Below, one piece after another: positions 52,334 to 60,153 of a stretch of DNA of 64,000 nucleotides. Source of the stretch: SCGC-AG-212-J23 sp035649175 (GTDB lineage: Bacteria; Pseudomonadota; Gammaproteobacteria; Burkholderiales; SG8-39); NCBI GenBank assembly GCA_035649175.1, contig DASRKB010000243.1, positions 28,262 through 92,261 of the forward strand, written 5' to 3'. Positions within the stretch are counted from its first letter, which is position 1, and each line of letters begins with the position of its first letter. Under the pieces are notes generated by a model that was given only the letters and a program-made list of their open reading frames with translations, searched no databases and had not been told where the DNA came from. Position numbers and translations under genes: made by a program.

Positions 52334-53326
52334 ATGAAACGGATCAGCTTGAAAGCAGCGCTCGCCGTTGCGCTCATCGCGGTCCCGGCCGCGGCGTTCG
52401 CTTGGGAGCCCACGCGCAATATCGAGTTCATCATCCCGGCCGGCACGGGAGGCGGCGCAGACCAGATGGCGCGCGCCATCCAGGGCATCGTGGCCAAGCA
52501 CAACCTCGCCAAGGTCGCGATCCTGCCGATCAACAAGGCGGGCGGGGCCGGGGCGGAGGGCTTCCTCGACGTCAAGGGCTCCGCCGGCGAGCCGCACAAG
52601 ATCATCATCACGCTCTCCAACCTGTTCACCACGCCGCTCGCGACCGGCACCCCGTTCAACTGGCGCGACCTGACGCCGGTGCAGATGCTGGCGCTCGACA
52701 ACTTCGTGCTCTGGGTTCAGGCCGATAAGCCCTACAAGAACGCCAAGGAGTACGTCGACGCGGCGAAGAAGGCGGGGCCCGGCAAGTACCGCATGGCGGG
52801 CACCGGCGCGAAGCAGGAGGACCAGATCATCACCGTGGCGATCGAGGAAGCGACCGGAGCCAAGTTCACCTACATCCCGTTCAAGGGCGGCGGCGCGGTG
52901 GCGACGCAGCTCGTGGGCGGCCACGTCGACTCGACGGTCAACAACCCGATCGAGGCGGTAGCGCACTGGCGCTCGGGCAAGCTGAAGCCCCTGTGCGTGT
53001 TCGAGAACCAGCGCCTTCCCTACAAGGAGAAGGTCACCGACAAGATGGCGTGGGCGGACATCCCGACCTGCAAGGAGGCGGGGCTGCCGATCGACTACCT
53101 GATGCTGCGCGGCGTGTTCATGCCGCCGAAGGTAGACCCGGCGGCGGTCAAGTACTACCAGGACCTCTTCGCCAAGGTCTTCGAGACCCCGGAGTGGAAG
53201 AACCTGATGGCGCAGGGCGCCTTCAACCTGAGCCGCCTGAAGGGCAAGGAGTACACTGACTGGGTGGCGAAGGAAGAGGCACGGCACGTCTCGCTCATGA
53301 AGGCCGCGGGATTCATCTCGAAGTAA
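52334..53326 (+). CDS. tctC: TTT-family periplasmic solute-binding protein (TctC/Bug type)
   Basis: 330 residues. Signal peptide MKRISLKAALAVALIAV ending AAAFA. Mature part: IEFIIPAGTGGGADQMAR is the ligand loop, LPINKAGGAGAEGF and VGGHVDSTVNNPIEAV are conserved Bug-family blocks. ATG 52334 is preferred over 52328 because the ribosome site GAGGAGG would otherwise touch the start. Captures a carboxylate and delivers it to TctAB. The shared promoter type with oxc makes oxalate a candidate ligand. Confidence 0.93.
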   Translation: MKRISLKAALAVALIAVPAAAFAWEPTRNIEFIIPAGTGGGADQMARAIQGIVAKHNLAKVAILPINKAGGAGAEGFLDVKGSAGEPHKIIITLSNLFTTPLATGTPFNWRDLTPVQMLALDNFVLWVQADKPYKNAKEYVDAAKKAGPGKYRMAGTGAKQEDQIITVAIEEATGAKFTYIPFKGGGAVATQLVGGHVDSTVNNPIEAVAHWRSGKLKPLCVFENQRLPYKEKVTDKMAWADIPTCKEAGLPIDYLMLRGVFMPPKVDPAAVKYYQDLFAKVFETPEWKNLMAQGAFNLSRLKGKEYTDWVAKEEARHVSLMKAAGFISK

Positions 53327-53346
53327 ACGACTTCGCGCCACGTCAG

Positions 53347-53373
53347 GGCCCGGCGCGAGCCGGGCCTTTTTTT
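53347..53373 (+). terminator. Intra-operon Rho-independent terminator/attenuator after tctC
   Basis: GGCCCGGC, loop GCGA, GCCGGGCC, then seven T. It lies between tctC and tctB, whose ribosome site follows within 15 bases. Partial read-through would give more binding protein than membrane subunits, as needed for binding-protein-dependent transporters. Confidence 0.9.
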
Positions 53374-53389
53374 GGGGGAAAGGGAGGGG

Positions 53390-53899
53390 ATGTCGGTTGA
53401 GTCGAACAAGCGCCCGGCGCTCAGGCTGCGCGCCGCGGAGATCGGCCTCGCGCTGTTTCTCTTCGCGCTGGGCGCCATCGTGATCTACGACAGCCTGCGC
53501 CTGGGCATCCGCTGGGAGGAGGTGCACGGTCCGCAGCCGGGATACTTCCCCTTCTACCTCGGCGTGCTGATCTGCTTCGCCTGCGCGGTCACGATCGCGC
53601 TCGCGCTGCGCATGCCCGCTGAGCGCAACAAGACGTTCGTCGAGGTCGGGCAGCTGAAGCTAGTCCTCTCGGTGCTCGTGCCCTCGGCGGTGTTCGTCGC
53701 GCTGGTCGGCTGGATCGGCATCTACGTCTCGGCGGTGCTCTTCGTCGCGCTCTTCATGCGCTGGCTGGGGAAGTATCCCTGGTGGAAGGTGGCCCCGGTG
53801 TCGGTGGGCCACAGCGTGCTGCTATTCCTCATCTTCGAGATCTGGTTTCTCATTCCGCTGCCCAAGGGACCGCTCGAGCGCGTGCTCGGGGTGGGTTGA
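53390..53899 (+). CDS. tctB: TTT-family small membrane subunit TctB
   Basis: 169 residues and four membrane helices. AEIGLALFLFALGAIVIYDSLRLG, GPQPGYFPFYLG and LFMRWLGKYPWWKVA are typical. AGGGAGGGG precedes ATG 53390. The stop is immediately followed by the tctA ATG. Confidence 0.92.
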   Translation: MSVESNKRPALRLRAAEIGLALFLFALGAIVIYDSLRLGIRWEEVHGPQPGYFPFYLGVLICFACAVTIALALRMPAERNKTFVEVGQLKLVLSVLVPSAVFVALVGWIGIYVSAVLFVALFMRWLGKYPWWKVAPVSVGHSVLLFLIFEIWFLIPLPKGPLERVLGVG

Positions 53900-55417
53900 A
53901 TGGAAGAGATCCAGTCGCTCATCCACGGCTTCGGCGTCGCCTTCACGCCGACCAACCTTGCGCTGATGTTCACCGGTGTGCTCCTCGGGGTCATCATCGG
54001 CGTGCTGCCTGGTCTGGGCGGGGCGAACGGGGTGGCGATCCTGCTGCCGCTCACCTTCACCATGGCGCAGACCCCGGAGGGCCAGACTTCCGCCATTATT
54101 CTGCTCTCCTGCATCTACTGGGGCGCGCTGTTCGGCGGCGCGATCACCTCGATCCTGTTCAACATCCCGGGCGAGCCCTGGTCGGTCGCGACCACCTTCG
54201 ACGGCTACCCGCTTGCGCAAAAGGGCCGGCCGGGGAACGCCCTGACCGCTGCGTTCACGTCGTCGTTCATCGGCGCGCTGCTGGCGGTAGTGCTCATCAC
54301 GTTCCTCGCGCCGCTGGTCGCCGACTTCGCGCTCGCCTTCGGTCCGCCAGAGTTCTTCGGCGTGTACCTGCTCACGTTCTGCGCCTTCGTCGGCATGAGC
54401 AAGGAGCCGCCGCACAAGACCATCGCCGCCATGATGCTCGGCTTTGCCCTCGCCGCGGTCGGCACGGACCCGGTCACCGGGACGCTGCGCCTCACCTTCG
54501 GCTCGACGCATCTGCTGACCGGCTTCGACTTCCTGGTCGCGGTGATCGGCCTGTTCGGCATCGGCGAAATCCTCCTGACCCTGGAGGAGGGGCTGGAGTT
54601 CCGTGGCACCAAGGCGAAGCTCAACCTCGGCGTGGTGCTTGAGACCTGGAAGGAGCTGCCGCGCTACTGGATGACGTCGCTGCGCTCTGCCGCGGTCGGC
54701 TGCTTCATGGGCATCGTGCCCGGCGGCGCGACGCCCGCCTCCTTCATGAGCTACGGCGTGGCGCGGCGCTTCTCAAAGGACGGCGCCGAGTTCGGCACTG
54801 GCAAGGTCGAGGGCATCGTCGCCCCGGAGACCGCCGCGCACGCCGCCGGCACGTCGGCGCTGCTGCCGATGATCACGCTCGGCGTGCCGGGCTCGCCCAC
54901 CGCCGCGGTTATGCTTGGCGGGCTCATGATCTGGGGCCTGCAGCCCGGGCCGCTGCTCTTCATAGAGCAGAAGGATTTCGTCTGGGGCCTGATCGCCAGC
55001 ATGTACCTCGGCAACATTGCGGGCCTGATCGTGGTTCTCACCTGCGTACCGCTGTTCGCGGCGATCCTGCGCGTCCCCTTCTCGGTGATCGCGCCGATCA
55101 TCATCGTCATCTGCACCATCGGCTCGTACACGGTGCACAACGCGCTTTTCGACGTGTGGATGGTGGTGGTGTTCGGGATGTTCGGGTATCTCTTCAAGAA
55201 GCTGCAGTATCCCCTGGCGCCCCTGGTGCTCGCGATCGTGCTGGGCGACAACGCCGAGAGCTCGTTCCGCCAGGCGATGCTGGTGTCACAGGGTGACATG
55301 TCGATCTTCTTCCAGAACAAGCTGGTCGGGAGCCTCACCACGTTGTCGCTTGTCCTACTGTTCTGGCCGCTCGCCTCGTGGCTGCTCGCTAGGTTGCGCC
55401 GCGGTACTTCTGCTTGA
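53900..55417 (+). CDS. tctA: TTT-family large membrane subunit TctA
   Basis: 505 residues and about 12 helices. GVLPGLGGANGVAILLPLTF is the signature loop; IPGEPWSVATTFDGYP and the second GIVPGGATPASFMSYG complete it. Transports the carboxylate delivered by TctC using the ion gradient. Zero-base gap from tctB. The 3' end overlaps the convergent regulator gene by 29 bases. Confidence 0.95.
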   Translation: MEEIQSLIHGFGVAFTPTNLALMFTGVLLGVIIGVLPGLGGANGVAILLPLTFTMAQTPEGQTSAIILLSCIYWGALFGGAITSILFNIPGEPWSVATTFDGYPLAQKGRPGNALTAAFTSSFIGALLAVVLITFLAPLVADFALAFGPPEFFGVYLLTFCAFVGMSKEPPHKTIAAMMLGFALAAVGTDPVTGTLRLTFGSTHLLTGFDFLVAVIGLFGIGEILLTLEEGLEFRGTKAKLNLGVVLETWKELPRYWMTSLRSAAVGCFMGIVPGGATPASFMSYGVARRFSKDGAEFGTGKVEGIVAPETAAHAAGTSALLPMITLGVPGSPTAAVMLGGLMIWGLQPGPLLFIEQKDFVWGLIASMYLGNIAGLIVVLTCVPLFAAILRVPFSVIAPIIIVICTIGSYTVHNALFDVWMVVVFGMFGYLFKKLQYPLAPLVLAIVLGDNAESSFRQAMLVSQGDMSIFFQNKLVGSLTTLSLVLLFWPLASWLLARLRRGTSA

Positions 55418-56003
55418 GCCGCGACAACGTCTCGGGGGTGAGGTTCAGGTAGGCGGCCAGCTCCTTCTTTGGGATGCGGCCCGCAAGCTCGCGGTGCTTG
55501 CGCTGGAAGCGCGCCAGGCGGCCTGGCGCGTCGAGCAGGTGCAGCGTGATGGTGTGGGCCATCACCTCGGACATGAGCTTCATCACCTCGTACTCGAAAT
55601 GTGACTTCAGCGCAGGGTGCCCGTCGAGGAACTCCACCCAGGCCGGCATCGGTAGCTCGGCGATGCGCACCTTGGTCACCGCGACGATCGAGTAGGGCAC
55701 CGGCGTGCGCAGGCGCCACGCCGCGTACGAGGTGTCCATCTCCGTCTCGGCAGCGAAGCGCAGGATCATCTCGCGGCCCTCGGGGTTGGAGACCACGCGC
55801 TTGAGCATGCCCTCGAGGATGAAAAACTGCTCCATCTCCTCGTCGCCTTGGCGCACCAGCGGGTCGCCCTTGCGGTAGTCGGCCACCGAGAGCTGGGGCT
55901 CGAGTTCGGCCCACTGCGCTTCCGTCATCGATTGCAACAGCTGGTTACGGCGTAGCTGCAGGCGGATGCTGGCGCGTTGCGGGTGTGCGGCGAGCGAGGT
56001 CAC
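55389..56003 (-). CDS. Crp/Fnr-family transcriptional regulator without cysteines
   Basis: 204 residues. N-terminal cyclic-nucleotide-binding-like beta roll (about 20-115: KGDPLVRQGDEEMEQFFILEG), long dimer helix (about 120-150) and C-terminal winged HTH PKKELAAYLNLTPETLSRLKQ. The recognition helix has E191, S194 and R195 (ETLSR), as in FNR, where these residues read TTGA half-sites. No cysteine occurs anywhere, so it cannot hold the FNR Fe-S cluster and probably senses a small molecule. Divergent from oxc; the palindrome 56025-56038 lies 22 bases before its own start, allowing autocontrol. Confidence 0.92.
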   Translation of the reverse strand: MTSLAAHPQRASIRLQLRRNQLLQSMTEAQWAELEPQLSVADYRKGDPLVRQGDEEMEQFFILEGMLKRVVSNPEGREMILRFAAETEMDTSYAAWRLRTPVPYSIVAVTKVRIAELPMPAWVEFLDGHPALKSHFEYEVMKLMSEVMAHTITLHLLDAPGRLARFQRKHRELAGRIPKKELAAYLNLTPETLSRLKQKYRGAT

Positions 56004-56024
56004 GTGGCTCGATTCTAAGTCCGC

Positions 56025-56067
56025 TTGACCTCAGTCAATGCCCGGGCGGGGAAGGCGTTCTTACCAT
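56025..56067 (+). promoter_or_regulatory. Crp/Fnr-type site and -10 of oxc-frc operon (site D)
   Basis: TTGAC-CTCA-GTCAA (56025-56038) with -10 hexamer TACCAT at 56062-56067, 37 bases after the palindrome start. Predicted start near 56074; CAGGAGG (56081-56087) and ATG 56093 follow. Confidence 0.75.
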
Positions 56068-56092
56068 TTATGGTCCCTCACAGGAGGCCCTC

Positions 56093-57835
56093 ATGGGTAC
56101 CGTCGAACCGCAAGTCGCCACCACCGCCGAGACGCAAACGACCGACGGCTTCCAGCTCGTCATCGATGCGCTGAAGCTGAACGGCATCGACACCATCTAC
56201 GCGCTTCCCGGGATTCCGATTACCGACCTCACCCGGCGCGCGCAGGCCGACGGCATGCGAGTGCTTTCGTTCCGGCACGAGCAGAACGCGGGCTACGCCG
56301 CCTCGATTGCCGGCTTCCTCACGCAGAAGCCGGGCATCTGCCTCACCGTTTCGGCGCCGGGGTTCTTGAACGGTCTTAACGCGCTCGCGCACGCCACCGT
56401 GAACTGCTTCCCGATGATCCTCATCAGCGGCTCGAGCGAGCGCGAGATCGTGGACCTCCAGCAGGGCGACTACGAGGAGATGGACCAACTCGCCATCGCG
56501 AAGCCGGTCGCCAAGGCCGCCTACCGCGTGCTGCACGCCGAGGACATCGGCGTGGGCATCGCGCGCGCCATCCGCGCCGCGGTTTCCGGCCGCCCCGGCG
56601 GCGTGTACCTAGACCTGCCGGGGAAGCTCCTGGCACAAGCGCTCGATTCGGCACTCGGAAAGCGAACCCTCATCAAGGTGATCGATCCGGCGCCGAAGCA
56701 GATCCCGGCGCCCGAGGCGGTGGAGCGCGCGCTCGATCTCCTGCGCTCCGCGAAGAAGCCGCTCATCATCCTGGGCAAGGGCGCCGCCTATGCGCAGGCC
56801 GATTCCGAGATCAAGGAGCTCGTCGAGAAGACCGGTATTCCCTACCTGCCGATGTCGATGGCCAAGGGCTTGCTGCCCGACAACCACGAGCAGTGCGCCT
56901 CCGCCGCGCGCTCGTTCGTGCTGCCCGGCGCCGACGTGGTGATGCTGATCGGCGCGCGGCTCAACTGGCTGCTCTCGCACGGCAAGGGCAAGACCTGGGG
57001 CGGCAAGGCGCCAAAGGACTGGGGCGGGCAGAAATTCATCCAGATCGACATCTCGCCGCAGGAGGCCGACTCGAACGTGCGCATCGACGCGCCGGTCGTC
57101 GGGGACATCGGGTCCTGTGTTTCCGCTTTCCTTTCCGAAATCAGATCGGGTTGGAAGAAGCCCCCGGCGGAATGGCTGGAGGCTGTCGCCGAGAAGAAGA
57201 GGGGCAACGTCGCCAAGATGGCCGAGACGCTGGCGAAGAGCCCGACGCCGATGAGCTTCCACAGCGCGCTCAGCGTCGTGCGCGACATCGTGAAGGCGAA
57301 CCCCGATGCGATGTTCGTGAACGAGGGAGCGAATGCGCTCGACTTCACGCGCTCGATCGTTGACATGTACAAGCCGAGGAAGCGCATCGACGTCGGCACC
57401 TGGGGCATCATGGGCGTCGGCATGGGATACTGCGTCGCCGCCGCCGTCACGACGAAGCAGCCGGTGATCGCGGTCGAGGGCGACAGCGCCTTCGGTTTCT
57501 CTGGCATGGAGGTGGAGACGATCTGCCGCTACAACCTGCCGGTGTGCATCGTCATCATGAACAACAACGGCGTGTACAAGGGCACCGACGTGAACCCGCG
57601 CGGCGGCGACGTAGCGCCCACTGTGTTCGTTAAGGACGCGCGCTACGAGAAGCTGATGGAAGCCTTCGGCGGAGTGGGCGCGTACGCCAAGACGCCCGCG
57701 GAGCTGCGCGGGGCGATGGAGGAGGCGCTCCGCTCGAGGAAGCCCACGCTAATCAACGCGATCATCGACGAGACGGCTGGCACGGAGAGCGGCCGTATCA
57801 CCAGCCTCAACCCGAGCGCTGCCAAGAAGAAGTAA
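56093..57835 (+). CDS. oxc: Oxalyl-CoA decarboxylase
   Basis: 580 residues. TPP enzyme that splits oxalyl-CoA to formyl-CoA and CO2. N-terminal: YALPGIPITDLTRRAQ, the activating Glu in FRHEQNAGYAAS, and CLTVSAPGFLNGL. C-terminal TPP motif: EGDSAFGFSGMEVETICRYN ending NNNGVY. The oxalyl-CoA subfamily is supported by GPG-loop replacement, ISGSSEREIVDLQQGDYEEMDQ-type block and by the neighbouring frc. Strong ribosome site CAGGAGG five bases upstream of ATG 56093. Confidence 0.96.
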   Translation: MGTVEPQVATTAETQTTDGFQLVIDALKLNGIDTIYALPGIPITDLTRRAQADGMRVLSFRHEQNAGYAASIAGFLTQKPGICLTVSAPGFLNGLNALAHATVNCFPMILISGSSEREIVDLQQGDYEEMDQLAIAKPVAKAAYRVLHAEDIGVGIARAIRAAVSGRPGGVYLDLPGKLLAQALDSALGKRTLIKVIDPAPKQIPAPEAVERALDLLRSAKKPLIILGKGAAYAQADSEIKELVEKTGIPYLPMSMAKGLLPDNHEQCASAARSFVLPGADVVMLIGARLNWLLSHGKGKTWGGKAPKDWGGQKFIQIDISPQEADSNVRIDAPVVGDIGSCVSAFLSEIRSGWKKPPAEWLEAVAEKKRGNVAKMAETLAKSPTPMSFHSALSVVRDIVKANPDAMFVNEGANALDFTRSIVDMYKPRKRIDVGTWGIMGVGMGYCVAAAVTTKQPVIAVEGDSAFGFSGMEVETICRYNLPVCIVIMNNNGVYKGTDVNPRGGDVAPTVFVKDARYEKLMEAFGGVGAYAKTPAELRGAMEEALRSRKPTLINAIIDETAGTESGRITSLNPSAAKKK

Positions 57836-57848
57836 TTCCGGAGGGAAA

Positions 57849-59108
57849 ATGGAAGCACTGAAAGGGGTCCGCATCCTCGACATGACCCATGTGCAGGCGG
57901 GGCCGACCTGCTCGCAGCTTCTCGCCTGGATGGGTGCGGAGGTCATCAAGTTCGAGAACCCGCAGGGCGATGCCACGCGGGGACAGCTGCGCGACGTGCC
58001 CAACGCCGACAGCCTGTACTTCACCATGCTCAACTGCAACAAGCGCTCGATCACGGTCAACATGAAGACCGAGGAGGGGAAGCAGGTGTTCGTCGACCTG
58101 CTGAAGAAGTGCGACATCGTCATGGAGAACTTCGGCCCGGGCGTGCTGGACCGCTTCGGCTTCCCGTGGGAGAAGATCCGCGCCATCAACCCGAAGATTG
58201 TGATGGGCTCGATCAAGGGCTTCGGCTCGAGCGGTCCCTACGCCGACTTCAAGGCCTACGAGAACGTGGCGCAGGCGATGGGTGGGGCGATGAGCACGAC
58301 AGGCGTGCCCGACGGCCCGCCCTTCGTCACCGGCGCGCAGATCGGAGACTCCGGCACGGGGCTGCACCTGGCGATCGGGCTGCTTGCGGCGCTCCGGCAG
58401 GCGGAAAGGACCGGCAAGGGGCAATACGTCGAGGTCGCCATGATGGACGGCGTGATGAACCTCTGCCGCGTGAAGTTCCGGGATCACCAGCGCCTGACCC
58501 GGCAAAGCCTGAGCGAATACTCAGTGCCAACGCAGCAGGGCATGGGCGCGGTGCCTCGCGCGGGCAACGACTCGGGCGGTGGCCAGCTCGGCAACGCGAT
58601 CCACTGCAAGCCGCACGGCCCGAACGACTGGCTCTACGTCGTGGTGCAGGAGGCCGTGTGGGAGGACCTCGCCCGGCTGATCGGCGGCGAAGCGCTCGCC
58701 ATGGATCCCAGGTTCTCGAAAATTTCTGAAAGACGAAAGAATCAGAACGACATGTGGCGCATCATCACCGACTTCGCAAGCAAGCATACCAAGCGTGAGT
58801 TCATGGCGCTGCTCAACCCGATCGATGTGCCCTGTGGTCCGATCATGTCGACCGAGGACCTGGCTAACGACGAGCACGTGCGCGGCCGCGACATGTGGGT
58901 CGAGCTCGACCATCCGCAGCGCGGCAAGTGGTTCAACGTCGGAATGCCGATCAAGCTCTCCGATTCGCCGGCGGTAATCAAGCGCTCGCCCACCCTGGGC
59001 GAGCATACCGACGAGATCCTGAAACAAGTGCTCGATTACTCCGAAGAGAAAATTGCCGGCCTGAAAGGCGCGGGAGCCTTCTCCGTTCCGCCGAAGAAGG
59101 CTGCCTGA
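57849..59108 (+). CDS. frc: Formyl-CoA:oxalate CoA-transferase
   Basis: 419 residues, class III CoA-transferase. Moves CoA from formyl-CoA to oxalate, releasing formate and regenerating oxalyl-CoA. MTHVQAGPTCSQLLAWMGAEVIKFE at the N-terminus, KGFGSSGPYADFKAYENVAQAMGG-type block and AQIGDSGTGLHLAIG, whose Asp167 corresponds to the catalytic Asp169 of the Oxalobacter enzyme. CCGGAGGG precedes the ATG. 13 bases after oxc. Confidence 0.96.
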   Translation: MEALKGVRILDMTHVQAGPTCSQLLAWMGAEVIKFENPQGDATRGQLRDVPNADSLYFTMLNCNKRSITVNMKTEEGKQVFVDLLKKCDIVMENFGPGVLDRFGFPWEKIRAINPKIVMGSIKGFGSSGPYADFKAYENVAQAMGGAMSTTGVPDGPPFVTGAQIGDSGTGLHLAIGLLAALRQAERTGKGQYVEVAMMDGVMNLCRVKFRDHQRLTRQSLSEYSVPTQQGMGAVPRAGNDSGGGQLGNAIHCKPHGPNDWLYVVVQEAVWEDLARLIGGEALAMDPRFSKISERRKNQNDMWRIITDFASKHTKREFMALLNPIDVPCGPIMSTEDLANDEHVRGRDMWVELDHPQRGKWFNVGMPIKLSDSPAVIKRSPTLGEHTDEILKQVLDYSEEKIAGLKGAGAFSVPPKKAA

Positions 59109-59109
59109 G

Positions 59110-60039
59110 ATGAAGGTCGCCATCGTCGGACAACAGGACTTCGGCAAGGCCGTGCTCGAGGCCTTTCTCGGACGCGGCGACAACGTGGCGGGCGTGTTCT
59201 GCGCGCCGGATAAGCCCGGCGCCCGCCCGGACGCGCTCAAGGTCGCGGCGCAGGAGAAGGGCGTGCAGGTGTTCCAGTTCGCTTCGCTCAAGACTGCCGA
59301 AGCGCGCAAGGCGATGCAGGACCTCGACGTCGAGCTCGGCATCATGGCGTTCGTGCTGCAATTCGCGCCGCAGGACTTCGTGCGCATCCCGAAGCACGGC
59401 ACGATCCAGTACCACCCCTCGCTCCTGCCGAAGTACCGTGGGCCTTCCTCGATCAACTGGCCGATCATTCGCGGCGACACGAAGACCGGGCTCACCATCT
59501 TCCGCCCGACCGACGGGCTCGACGAGGGCCCCGTCATCCTTCAGAAAGAGACGTCGATCGGCCCCGAAGACACCTTGGGAACGGTCTACTTCGACCGTCT
59601 TTTCCCTATGGGGGTGAAGGCGATGCTGGAGGCCGCCGATCTCGTGGTTTCGTCAAGACACAAAGAGATTCCACAGGACGAATCACAGGCTACCTACGAG
59701 GGATGGTGCCGCAAGGCGGAGGCGCGCCTCAACTGGGCGAATCACGTGGACTTCGTTTACAACACGATTCGGGGCTGCAACCCGGCCCCGGGCGCCTGGA
59801 CTTTGCTCGAGGGGAAGGAGCTGCAGATCTTCGACGCCCGCAAGCACCCGGTGCGCACCTTTGGTGCGGTGAAAGGCAAGATCGGCGAGGTGGTAGCAGT
59901 CGGCGCGCAAACGTTTCAGGTCACCGCGCAGGGCGGACGCGTGGAGGTGCTGCGCGCGAAGCTCGGCGACGGAAAGAAAGTCGCGGCAGCGGAGCTCCTT
60001 TCTTCCGGCAACGTGAAGGCGGGCATGATCCTGAGCTGA
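59110..60039 (+). CDS. Formyltransferase / 10-formyl-THF hydrolase-like protein (ALDH1L1 N-domain type)
   Basis: 309 residues, one base after frc. The Fmt fold is shown by VAIVGQQDFGKAVLEAF, HGTIQYHPSLLPKYRGPSSI, TDGLDEGPVILQKE and LFPMGVKAMLEA. The order IQYHPSLLP, ATYEGWCRKAEARLNW and GCNPAPGAWT matches the hydrolase/formyltransferase domain of 10-formyl-THF dehydrogenase (ALDH1L1) better than Met-tRNA formyltransferase. In that family His in YHPSLLP and Asp in DGLD are catalytic; both are present. It has no ALDH domain. Possible jobs: hydrolyse 10-formyl-THF to formate and THF, or pass the formyl group between formyl-CoA and THF. The latter is only a hypothesis. Confidence 0.88.
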   Translation: MKVAIVGQQDFGKAVLEAFLGRGDNVAGVFCAPDKPGARPDALKVAAQEKGVQVFQFASLKTAEARKAMQDLDVELGIMAFVLQFAPQDFVRIPKHGTIQYHPSLLPKYRGPSSINWPIIRGDTKTGLTIFRPTDGLDEGPVILQKETSIGPEDTLGTVYFDRLFPMGVKAMLEAADLVVSSRHKEIPQDESQATYEGWCRKAEARLNWANHVDFVYNTIRGCNPAPGAWTLLEGKELQIFDARKHPVRTFGAVKGKIGEVVAVGAQTFQVTAQGGRVEVLRAKLGDGKKVAAAELLSSGNVKAGMILS

Positions 60040-60091
60040 CACCAGCACTGATGCTGCGATGCAGCAATCCCCTCCGCCCGGACGCCTGGCG

Positions 60092-60118
60092 TAAAATTTT
60101 TCGGCGCGCGCCGCCGAA
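60092..60118 (+). promoter_or_regulatory. Putative -10 and leader hairpin before the CHASE2 kinase gene
   Basis: TAAAAT (60092-60097) within the same TAAAATTTTTC string seen before hppA, followed directly by the inverted repeat TTCGGCG (60100-60106) / CGCCGAA (60112-60118). The kinase ATG is at 60154 with GGGAGGG about 12 bases upstream. Between the formyltransferase stop and this point are two small hairpins (CAGCA-TGCTG, TGCTGC-GCAGCA) without a T-run. Confidence 0.4.
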
Positions 60119-60153
60119 GGCGCGGACGACAAGAAGGGAGGGCGCAGCGCGGC

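Noticed and set aside
51263..53527. Long minus-strand open frame (754 codons) opposite the cation antiporter and tctC
   Set aside because: Composition is His/Asp/Arg-rich noise mirroring membrane-protein codons; both plus-strand genes are certain.
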